This document shows, in pieces, positions 29,776 through 37,238 of a DNA stretch of 64,000 nt (position 1 is its first letter; every line of letters starts with the position of its first letter). Source of the stretch: Hydrogenophaga flava NBRC 102514 (lineage in GTDB: Bacteria; Pseudomonadota; Gammaproteobacteria; Burkholderiales; Burkholderiaceae_C). The position numbers and the translations under genes are program-made. Where the stretch lies: contig NZ_BCTF01000012.1 in assembly GCF_001571145.1 (NCBI RefSeq), positions 90,502-154,501 of the forward strand, in the 5' to 3' direction. The notes beneath the pieces were generated by a model. The model was not told the DNA's origin, made no database searches, and was given only the letters and a program-made list of their open reading frames with translations.

Positions 29776-32184
29776 ATGCACCGCTTCACCCCCCGGCCCG
29801 CCCCGCTGGCCCTCGCCCTGTCCCTGGCCTTCGCCTGTGGCGCCCTCTGGGCCCAGGCCAGCAGCCCTCTGGCGCCCGATGCCGCGCCCATCAACATCAC
29901 CCTGCCGGCCCAGCCGCTGGGCGAGGCGCTCAACGCCTGGGCGCGACAGACCGGCGCGCAGCTCGCAGTGCAGCAGTCGCTGGTCGCGGGCAAGACCGCT
30001 CCCGCCGTCACCGGCCCGCTCACCGCCCGCCAGGCGCTGGACCGGCTGCTGGCCGGCAGCGGCCTGAGCGCCACGGTGGACGGCGCGGCGGTCAGCATCC
30101 GGCCCGCCGCGCCCAACGGCACGCCCCCCGGTGCCGACGCCGCCTTGCCCGAAGTGAAGGTCACCGCCAAGGCCCTGGGCCCGGCGTCTGCGCTGGGCTA
30201 CCTGTCGAAGAACAGCAGCACTGGCGCCCTGGGCGACAAGAAGCTGCTGGACACGCCGTTTTCCGTCGCCACGGTGGACAGCGACGACATCGCCGAACGC
30301 GGCGCCAAGTCGATCGGCCAGATCTTCGCGAAGGACGCCGCCGTCTCGACCCCGACCAACTCGTTCGCGACCGACTGGTGGGGCACGCAGATCCGCGGCC
30401 TGCCGGTGCGCAACACCTACATCGACGACATCCCGATGCTGCTGTACTGGGGCGGCGACTTTCCGACCGAGATCACCGAGAGCGTCACCGCCCTCAAGGG
30501 CCTGACGGGCTTCATGTACGGCTTCGGTGAACCGGGCGGGGCGCTGAGCTACCAGCTCAAGCGGCCCAAGGCCGACAACGAGACCCTGGTGCAGCTGGGC
30601 TACCGCAACCCGGGCCTGGCCACGGTGCACCTGGACACCAGCCGGCGGCTGACCGAGGACACCGGCCTGCGGGCCAACGTCGCCACCGAACAGGGCACGG
30701 CCTACAACGCGGCCAAGATCGACCGCACGGTCGCGTCCCTCGCGCTCGACCAGTCGCTGAGCCGCTCGGTCCAGTGGCACAACACCCTGGTCTACGAGGA
30801 CAGCCGCAACCAGGCCGAGCCCATCCAGCTCTACCTTGAAGCCTACGACCACGTGGGCAGCGGCGGGCAGTTGCCCACCGTGACCTACGACTACGACCAG
30901 CTCAACGTCGACAACGCCTACTACCGGACCAAGACCCTGCTGGCGTCCACCGGCATCGACTGGGCCATCGACGACCAGTGGACGCTGAAGACCCAGCTGG
31001 GCTTCTCGCGCAAGGACCACCGCTCCAACAAGGCCTTTGCCGACCTGCTCAACCGAGAGGGCGACTACAGGGGCGCGATGTACAACTTCGCCGGCCAGCT
31101 GGACAACGTGTTCTCGCAGGCGGTGCTGCAGGGCACGGTGCAGGCCGCGGGCCTGAAGCACGATCTGGTGGCCGGGGCCGGCATGCAGGCCAGCCGCGAC
31201 CGCTGGGCCAGCGAGTTCTACTGGTCGAACGACTTCAACGGCAACCTCTACCGCGAGCAGACGTACCGGTCCACCCGCACCCCCGACTTCGCGCTGCTGC
31301 CGGTGAGCTCCGACACGCGCCAGACCTCGGTCTTCGCCAGCGACACGCTGCATTTCAATGACCGCTGGCAGGCCATCGCCGGGCTGCGGTTCACGCGCTA
31401 CCGCATCAAGGACCTGGACGGCGACCCGGCGGTCGATTCCGCCTACAACATCACCAACACCAGTCCCACCCTGGCGCTGATCCACAAGCCAAACGCCCAC
31501 ACCAGCCTCTACGGCAGCTATGTGGAAGGGCTGGAGCCCGGTGCCCGCGTCAGCCCGCCCTACGCCAACGCCGGCGAGCTGCTCAAGGCCACGGTGTCGA
31601 AGCAGTACGAGATCGGTGCCAAACACGAACACGAAGGCGTCGACTACGCGGCGGCCCTGTTCCGGGTGGAACGCGCCAACCAGATCGACGCACTGCGCGG
31701 CGGCGAGCGCTTCCTCACCCAGGACGGCCGACTGACCTATCAGGGCCTGGAGCTCAGCGGCGCCTACCCGCTGGGCAAGGCCCTGAGCGTCGGCCTGTCG
31801 GCGGTCTATCTGGACGCCACCATCGACAAGGTCTCCATCGACAACGCTGCGCTCCAGGGCAATGCGCCGTCGTTTGCTCCCAGGTGGCAGGTGGCGGCCA
31901 GCGTCCAGTACCTGGTGCCGGCCGTGCGGGGACTGAAGCTGCACGGCACCGCCCGCTACGCGGGTGCGTCCTACACCACCGACGCCAACACCCTGCAGAT
32001 CCCGGCCCGCACGGTCTTCAACGCCGGGTTTGCCTACGACTTCTCGGTCCGCGGCCAGGCGCTCACCCTGCTGGGCAACGTCTACAACCTGTTCAACAAG
32101 AAGTACTGGGCCGGCGGCGGCTGGTCGGCCGGCAACCTGGGCGAGGCGCGCAACGTGTCGCTGAGCCTGCAGACCCGGTTCTGA
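29776..32184 (+). CDS. TonB-dependent transducer with STN signalling domain
   Basis: Start MHRFTPRP at 29776 follows GGAG and gives 802 aa. A signal peptide ends near ALWAQA. Residues about 38-110 form an STN domain (NITLPAQPLGEALNAWARQT, then ALDRLLAGSGLSATV), which contacts the FecR domain in the periplasm. The plug contains LLDTPFSVATVDSDDIAE and LKGLTGFMYGFGEPGGALSY. The barrel ends LSLSLQTRF. It should import a ferric siderophore and, when loaded, signal through the upstream sigma/anti-sigma hybrid. The substrate cannot be read from sequence. The 106-base gap before it contains an A run and short GC hairpins but no convincing promoter. Confidence 0.94.
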   Translation: MHRFTPRPAPLALALSLAFACGALWAQASSPLAPDAAPINITLPAQPLGEALNAWARQTGAQLAVQQSLVAGKTAPAVTGPLTARQALDRLLAGSGLSATVDGAAVSIRPAAPNGTPPGADAALPEVKVTAKALGPASALGYLSKNSSTGALGDKKLLDTPFSVATVDSDDIAERGAKSIGQIFAKDAAVSTPTNSFATDWWGTQIRGLPVRNTYIDDIPMLLYWGGDFPTEITESVTALKGLTGFMYGFGEPGGALSYQLKRPKADNETLVQLGYRNPGLATVHLDTSRRLTEDTGLRANVATEQGTAYNAAKIDRTVASLALDQSLSRSVQWHNTLVYEDSRNQAEPIQLYLEAYDHVGSGGQLPTVTYDYDQLNVDNAYYRTKTLLASTGIDWAIDDQWTLKTQLGFSRKDHRSNKAFADLLNREGDYRGAMYNFAGQLDNVFSQAVLQGTVQAAGLKHDLVAGAGMQASRDRWASEFYWSNDFNGNLYREQTYRSTRTPDFALLPVSSDTRQTSVFASDTLHFNDRWQAIAGLRFTRYRIKDLDGDPAVDSAYNITNTSPTLALIHKPNAHTSLYGSYVEGLEPGARVSPPYANAGELLKATVSKQYEIGAKHEHEGVDYAAALFRVERANQIDALRGGERFLTQDGRLTYQGLELSGAYPLGKALSVGLSAVYLDATIDKVSIDNAALQGNAPSFAPRWQVAASVQYLVPAVRGLKLHGTARYAGASYTTDANTLQIPARTVFNAGFAYDFSVRGQALTLLGNVYNLFNKKYWAGGGWSAGNLGEARNVSLSLQTRF

Positions 32185-32188
32185 AAGC

Positions 32189-32202
32189 TTGATCGGCATC
32201 AA
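32189..32202. promoter_or_regulatory. FNR/ANR-type site upstream of the imelysin operon
   Basis: TTGATCGGCATCAA is a perfect TTGAT-N4-ATCAA match. The flanking bases extend the palindrome to 7-bp arms (GCTTGAT...ATCAAGC). It begins 4 bases past the transducer stop and about 82 bases before the imelysin ATG, which suits an oxygen-responsive activator site. Confidence 0.65.
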
Positions 32203-32240
32203 GCCCTGTCGGCGGTCCGGATCGCCGGCAAACACATCTA

Positions 32241-32262
32241 AAATAAAATCGTTCTCATTTAC
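32241..32262 (+). promoter_or_regulatory. Fur-like box upstream of the imelysin operon
   Basis: An AT-rich sequence AAATAAAATCGTTCTCATTT resembles a Fur box, with a good right half (TTCTCATTT) and a weak left half. It lies about 20 bases before the ATG of the imelysin gene, which has GGAG upstream. Confidence 0.5.
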
Positions 32263-32283
32263 TTTCCACTGGAGCAACCACCG

Positions 32284-33471
32284 ATGAAACTGCACACCGT
32301 CGCCGCCGCCGTGCTGGCCCTGGCTTCCCTGACCGCCGCCTCGCTGCCGGCCCATGCCCAGACCGCTGCACCCGCGGCCGCGGCGGCTGCAGCCGTCGAC
32401 CACAAGGCCGTGGCCACCCACTACGCGGCTCTGGTGCACGCCAACTACGCCGACACCCTGGCCGCCGCCAAGGACCTGCAGGCCGCCATCGCCGAGTTCA
32501 CCAAGGCGCCCTCGGCCGACGGCCTGACCAAGGCCCGCAAGGCCTGGCTGGACGCGCGCGAGTTCTACGGCCAGACGGAGGCCTTCCGCTTCTACGGCGG
32601 CCCGATCGACGACGACAAGGGCCCCGAGGGTCAGATCAACGCCTGGCCGCTGGACGAGGCCTATGTGGACTACGTGACCGGCAAGGCCGGCGCGGGCATG
32701 GTCAACAACGCCAAGTTCAAGATCACCAAGGCGGCGCTGGCCAAGGCCAACGAGCGCGGCGGCGAAGAGAACATCAGCGCCGGCTGGCACGCCATCGAGT
32801 TCCTGCTGTGGGGCCAGGACCAGAGCGAGACCGGCCCGGGCAACCGCTCGTTCGAGGACTACGTGGTGGGCAAGGGCCCCAACGCCGAGCGCCGCGCGCA
32901 GTACCTGACCGTGGCCACCGAGCTGCTGATCGACGACCTGTCGGCCATGGTCAAGGCCTGGGAACCCAACGCCAAGAACTACCGCGCCAAGTTCGAGAAG
33001 GGCGGCAAGGAGTCGGTGCGCAAGATCATCGTCGGCCTGGGCTCGCTCTCGCGCGGTGAACTCTCGGGCGAGCGCATGGAAGTGGCGCTGAATTCGCAGG
33101 ACCAAGAAGACGAACACTCCTGCTTCTCCGACAACACGCACCGCGACGTGGTGAGCAACGCCAAGGGCATCCAGAACGTGTGGACCGGCGAGTACACGCG
33201 CCGCGACGGCAGCGTGCTCAAGGGCCCGGGTGTGCGCGACCTGGTGGCCGCCAAGAACCCGGCCCTGGCCGAGAAGACCACGGCCCAGATCGCCGACTCC
33301 GTGAAGGGCGCCGAGGCCATTCCCGCGCCGTTCGACCGCGCCATCGTCAAGGGCTCGGCCGGCCACCCGGCCATCGAGAAGACGATCGCCAGCCTGGTGT
33401 CGCAGTCCAAGCTGCTGGTCGAGTCGGCCTCCGCCGTCGGCATCGCCAAGCTGACCCTCGTGGAGCCCTGA
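32284..33471 (+). CDS. Imelysin-family (IrpA-like) periplasmic iron-regulated protein
   Basis: This 395-aa protein has a signal peptide (1-25, SLPAHA) and an Ala-rich linker. A helical imelysin domain contains the GxHxxE motif GWHAIEF (His169, Glu172). A duplicated half ends with SKLLVESASAVGIAKL. Imelysin/IrpA proteins are iron-repressed envelope proteins thought to bind metal; peptidase activity is doubtful. It heads a four-gene set: di-haem oxidoreductase (7 bases later), second imelysin, DUF1513. A perfect FNR-type site and a Fur-like site precede it. Confidence 0.93.
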   Translation: MKLHTVAAAVLALASLTAASLPAHAQTAAPAAAAAAAVDHKAVATHYAALVHANYADTLAAAKDLQAAIAEFTKAPSADGLTKARKAWLDAREFYGQTEAFRFYGGPIDDDKGPEGQINAWPLDEAYVDYVTGKAGAGMVNNAKFKITKAALAKANERGGEENISAGWHAIEFLLWGQDQSETGPGNRSFEDYVVGKGPNAERRAQYLTVATELLIDDLSAMVKAWEPNAKNYRAKFEKGGKESVRKIIVGLGSLSRGELSGERMEVALNSQDQEDEHSCFSDNTHRDVVSNAKGIQNVWTGEYTRRDGSVLKGPGVRDLVAAKNPALAEKTTAQIADSVKGAEAIPAPFDRAIVKGSAGHPAIEKTIASLVSQSKLLVESASAVGIAKLTLVEP

Positions 33472-33477
33472 TCCTTC

Positions 33478-34983
33478 ATGAACTTCCTACCCAAAGCCAC
33501 GCGCCTTGCGCCAGCCATGGGAGCCGCCGCCCTCGGGGTGGCGGCGCTCTTGCTGATCAGCCAGGCCGCCGCCGACGCCGACCCGGACCCGCTGGGCGAA
33601 TTCACCGGCGGTGCCACCACCGTGCACACCACGGGCAAGAACTCGTTTTCTTTCCCGCTGGCCAACCTGGACGATGCCGAGCGCACGCGCTTTGTCATCG
33701 GCAACTCCTTCTTCAAGCGCAACTGGGTCGAGACCCCCGCCTCCACCACGGCGCGCGACGGCCTGGGCCCGCACTTCATCGCGCGCTCCTGCGCCGGCTG
33801 CCACGTGATGGATGGCCGTGGTGCGCCGCCCGACTGGAAGAAGACGCTCGGCCCCGAGCCCGACCCGACGGTGGCGCTGCTGTTCCGCCTCTCGGTGCCG
33901 GGCACGCCCGCGCCGCACGACGGCGTGGTGCCCGAGCCGACCTACGGTGACCAGTTCAACAACGCCGCCATCCAGGGCGTGAAGCCCGAGGGCACGGTGC
34001 GCATCCGCAGCACGCCGGTGCACGGCCGCTTCGCCGACGGCACGCGCTACACGCTGCACCAACCCGTCTACAGCTTCACCGATCTCGGCTACGGCCCGAT
34101 GGCCAGGGACGTGATGGTCAGCCCGCGCATTGCGCCGCACATGGCCGGCCTGGGTCTGCTCGAAGCCATTCCCGAGAGCGAGATCCTGGCCAACGCGCGC
34201 GAGCAGGCCGCCGCGCCCGGCCCCATCAAGGGCCAGTCCAACCGCGTCTGGGACGCCTTCGCGCAGAAGGAGGTCATCGGCCGCTTCGGCTGGAAGGCCA
34301 ACACCGGCAGCCTGGCGCACCAGAGCGCGGGCGCGTTCCTGGGCGACATGGGCATCACCAGCAGCGTCAACTGGCGCGAGGCCTGTGCGCCCGCGCAGAA
34401 AGACTGTCTGGCCGCACCGCACGGCGGCGGCAAGCGCACCGGCCACGACGGGCTCATGCCTTCGTCGCAGGCCAGCGCGCAGGTGCCCGAGATCGACGAC
34501 CAGACCCTGGGCGACGTGGTGTTCTACGCCGCCACCCTGGCCCCGGCCGCGCGCCGCAAGCCCGACGACCCGCAGGTGCTGCGCGGTCAGGCGCTGTTCG
34601 CGCAGGCCCAGTGCGCTGCCTGCCACCGCCCGGGCTACACCACCGGCGAGCCGCTGTTCCCGCGCCTGACCAGCCCCAAGGTGGCCGGCCAGCGCATCTG
34701 GCCCTACACCGACCTGCTGCTGCACGACATGGGCGAGGGCCTGGCCGATGGCCGGCCGGACTTCCAGGCGAATGGCCGGCAATGGAAGACGCCGCCGCTG
34801 TGGGGCGTGGGTCTGTTCAAGGACGTGAACGGCCACCAGCGCCTGCTGCACGACGGCCGCGCCAACGGCGTGCTCGAAGCCGTGCTGTGGCATGGGGGCG
34901 AGGCACTGGCGTCCAAGGACCAGGTGCTGAAGTTCTCGAAACGTGACCGCGACGCGCTGATCGCGTTCGTCAACTCCTTGTGA
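33478..34983 (+). CDS. Di-haem oxidoreductase (DHOR, DUF1111 family)
   Basis: This 501-aa periplasmic c-type cytochrome has an N-terminal signal/anchor (LAPAMGAAALGVAALLLISQA). Two haem-attachment motifs are visible: CAGCH (Cys105-His109) and CAACH (Cys379-His383). Family blocks include FNNAAIQGVKPEG, FGWKANTGSLAHQSAGAF with MGITS, and LLLHDMGEGLADGRPDF. Such proteins were once called thiol oxidoreductases and appear related to MauG-type di-haem enzymes. Between two imelysins it probably handles redox of periplasmic iron; this is inference. Confidence 0.93.
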   Translation: MNFLPKATRLAPAMGAAALGVAALLLISQAAADADPDPLGEFTGGATTVHTTGKNSFSFPLANLDDAERTRFVIGNSFFKRNWVETPASTTARDGLGPHFIARSCAGCHVMDGRGAPPDWKKTLGPEPDPTVALLFRLSVPGTPAPHDGVVPEPTYGDQFNNAAIQGVKPEGTVRIRSTPVHGRFADGTRYTLHQPVYSFTDLGYGPMARDVMVSPRIAPHMAGLGLLEAIPESEILANAREQAAAPGPIKGQSNRVWDAFAQKEVIGRFGWKANTGSLAHQSAGAFLGDMGITSSVNWREACAPAQKDCLAAPHGGGKRTGHDGLMPSSQASAQVPEIDDQTLGDVVFYAATLAPAARRKPDDPQVLRGQALFAQAQCAACHRPGYTTGEPLFPRLTSPKVAGQRIWPYTDLLLHDMGEGLADGRPDFQANGRQWKTPPLWGVGLFKDVNGHQRLLHDGRANGVLEAVLWHGGEALASKDQVLKFSKRDRDALIAFVNSL

Positions 34984-34993
34984 AGGCGCAAAC

Positions 34994-36058
34994 ATGATCA
35001 ACCGCCGACACACCCTGGCCGGCCTGCTGGCCATCGCGGCGCTGCCCGTCACCAGTCTGCACGCGCAGACCGGTGGCGTGCTCGCCTTCCCCTACTACAG
35101 CGGCGAGGACGCGCTGCAGGGCCTGTACGCGCAGCACCTGCCGCCGCTGGCGCGCGACTTCGAATCGCAGGCCAAAGCCCTGACCGCTGCCGCGCGCCAG
35201 CACTGCGCGGGCCCCGCCGCCCCCGCGGCGCTGAAGGACGCCTGGCGCCGCGCCCTGCTGTCGTGGCAGACCCTGTCCAGCCCCGCGCTGGGCCCGGTGA
35301 TCGAGCGCCGTTCGCAGCGGCAGATCGACTTCTGGCCCACACGGCCTGCCCTGCTGGCCAAGGCGCTGGAGCGCGCGCCGAAGACGCTGGCCGACATGGA
35401 GTCCATCGGCACACCGGCCAAGGGCTTTCCGGCCATGGAACAGCTGCTGGCCGCCCCACCCTCGCCCGCGCACTGCCCCTACCTCGTGCTGGTGGCCGAA
35501 GGCATCGAGGCCGAGGCGGTGGCGCTGCGCACTGATTTCGACGCACTCGCTGCGCGCGACTGGACGCAAGACGAGGACGCCGCCCGCAGCGCCTTCGCCG
35601 AGTGGATCAACCAGTGGCTGGGTGGCCTGGAGCGGCTGCGCTGGGCCCACATCGAACAGCCGGTGCAGAAGGCCCGCACGGCTGGCAAGGGTCACGTGCC
35701 CGAGTTCGCCCGTCTGGCTCCTGCCGACAACGCAGTCGAGTGGCGAGCGCAGTGGCAGGCGCTGCGGGTGCAGGCGCGCCTGAGCGCCGCGCAGCGCGCC
35801 CAGCCGCCGCAGCCGGGCCAGGGCCTGGTGCCCATCGAGGCCCTGCTGATGGGCAAGGGCCACATTGCGGTGGCGCAGCGCTGGGGCCAGGCGCTGGACC
35901 GCGCCGACGCCGCCATCGCCGCGCTGCCCGCGAAGGCGGGCGAGAAGGAGCTGATGGCGCTGTCGAAGACGCTCAAGGGCGTGACCACGCTGTTCCAGGC
36001 GGAGGTGGCGGCGGCGCTGGATGTGCCGCTGGGGTTTTCTGATGCTGATGGAGACTAA
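34994..36058 (+). CDS. Second imelysin-family protein (divergent motif)
   Basis: This 354-aa protein has a Tat-like or Sec signal (INRRHTLAGLLAIAALPVTS, cleavage near LHAQ). The imelysin fold is recognisable by LLSWQTLSSPALGPVIERRS and the block GFPAMEQLL at 144-152. That block aligns with the GxHxxE motif but has Pro146 where the first imelysin has histidine, while Glu149 is kept. So the metal site is altered. It starts 10 bases after the di-haem gene, and its end overlaps the DUF1513 start region by up to 17 bases. Confidence 0.88.
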   Translation: MINRRHTLAGLLAIAALPVTSLHAQTGGVLAFPYYSGEDALQGLYAQHLPPLARDFESQAKALTAAARQHCAGPAAPAALKDAWRRALLSWQTLSSPALGPVIERRSQRQIDFWPTRPALLAKALERAPKTLADMESIGTPAKGFPAMEQLLAAPPSPAHCPYLVLVAEGIEAEAVALRTDFDALAARDWTQDEDAARSAFAEWINQWLGGLERLRWAHIEQPVQKARTAGKGHVPEFARLAPADNAVEWRAQWQALRVQARLSAAQRAQPPQPGQGLVPIEALLMGKGHIAVAQRWGQALDRADAAIAALPAKAGEKELMALSKTLKGVTTLFQAEVAAALDVPLGFSDADGD

Positions 36059-37217
36059 CCCCCCTGCGCCGCCTTCGGCGTCTTCCCCCCGGGGGGACGC
36101 CACTGGCGGCCCGGCAAAGCCGGTTCCGCGGTGGCCGCTTGATGAAGGCATTTCGCGCCGGCGGCTGATGTTGATGGCTGCTGGCTCGGCGCTCATGCCT
36201 GTTGCCCGTGCCGCGCGCTCCGACGCCACCCTGCTCGCGGCCTGGCAACAGCAGGACGAGCAGCGCATCGGCCTGCTGGGGGTCGGTGACACCTCGTGGT
36301 CGGTGCAGCGGTCGCTCGTGGTGCCGACGCGGGCACACGGGCTGTGGGCCGAGGCTGGAGGCTCGGTGCTCGCGGTCGCGCGGCGACCGGGCGACTGGCT
36401 GCTGCGCTGGCACCCGGCCAGCGGCCGCACGCAGTGGCACTGGATCGGCGAGGACCGGCGCTTCAACGGCCACGTGATCGCGCGCGCCGACAGCACCACG
36501 CTCTGGACCACTGAAACCAACCTCGACACTGCGCAGGGCCGCATCGGCGTGCGCGACGCGGCGTCGCTGGAGAAGACCGGCGAGTGGGCCACGCACGGCA
36601 TGGACCCGCACCAGCTGCTGGCGCTGCCGCAGGCGGTGGGTGACCTGCCCGCCGGCACGCTGATGGTGGCCAACGGCGGCATCCCCACGCTGCCCGAAAC
36701 CGGGCGCAGCAAGCGCGAACTCGGTCGCATGGATTCGTCCCTGGTGGCGCTGCACCCGGACAGCGGCGCCCTGCTGGGCCAGTGGCGCCTGGCCGACCCG
36801 TTCCTGAGCCTGCGCCACCTGGCCTTCGACCCGGTCTCGGGCACGCTGGGCATCGCGCTGCAGGCCGAACACCCGCAGGCCACCGACAAGGCCGGCGCGC
36901 CGGTGCTCGCGGTGTGGGACGGCCGCACCCTGCGCGCCGCCGAGGGCCAGCCGCCGGTGGCCGGCTACGGCGGCGACATCTGCGCCTGGCCGGGTGGCGG
37001 CTTCGCTGTCAGCTGTCCGCGCACGCACCAGCTGGCGCTGTACGACGCGCGCGGTGTCTGGCAGCGCGCGCTGGCACACCGCGAAGCCTGCGCCTTGGCC
37101 AGCCGCGACGGCCGCTGGTGGCTGGGCGGCGCCACCAGCGTGCTCGGCGACCAGGGCGAGGCCCGGCCCACCATGGCACCGCTGCAGCTCGACAACCACT
37201 GGGTTGCGGTGGGCTGA
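36042..37217 (+). CDS. DUF1513 Tat-exported beta-propeller protein
   Basis: Starts at 36042 or 36048 are both in frame, inside the end of the second imelysin gene; from 36042 it is 391 aa. Residues about 6-32 (NPPAPPSASSPRGDATG and onward) are encoded by the dispersed hairpin repeat. A twin-arginine signal follows, SRRRLMLMAAGSALMPVARA. The mature part is a propeller-like domain with DPHQLLALPQ, TLMVANGGIPTLP and GYGGDICAWPGGGFAVSCPR. DUF1513 genes habitually accompany imelysin/di-haem clusters. Function is unknown. The repeat-derived extension before the Tat motif may delay or alter export. Confidence 0.85.
   Translation: MLMETNPPAPPSASSPRGDATGGPAKPVPRWPLDEGISRRRLMLMAAGSALMPVARAARSDATLLAAWQQQDEQRIGLLGVGDTSWSVQRSLVVPTRAHGLWAEAGGSVLAVARRPGDWLLRWHPASGRTQWHWIGEDRRFNGHVIARADSTTLWTTETNLDTAQGRIGVRDAASLEKTGEWATHGMDPHQLLALPQAVGDLPAGTLMVANGGIPTLPETGRSKRELGRMDSSLVALHPDSGALLGQWRLADPFLSLRHLAFDPVSGTLGIALQAEHPQATDKAGAPVLAVWDGRTLRAAEGQPPVAGYGGDICAWPGGGFAVSCPRTHQLALYDARGVWQRALAHREACALASRDGRWWLGGATSVLGDQGEARPTMAPLQLDNHWVAVG
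36057..36134 (-). repeat. Dispersed three-hairpin repeat, copy 2, inside a coding start
   Basis: The minus strand matches copy 1 (16226-16303): GGAACCGGC-ttt-GCCGGG, CCCCCCGGGGGG and CGCC-gaa-GGCG hairpins, ending GCGCAGGGGGG. Loops and stems differ with pairing kept. It starts at the second base of the imelysin TAA stop and is read in frame as the N-terminus of the DUF1513 protein. Confidence 0.82.
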
Positions 37218-37238
37218 GCACCGAACCCCGCGCAGCGG

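Noticed and set aside
29755..33366. Long minus-strand open frame opposite the STN transducer and imelysin genes
   Set aside because: Composition is Val/Gly/Arg/His-rich without domains, typical of an antisense shadow. The plus-strand genes have clear signals and motifs.
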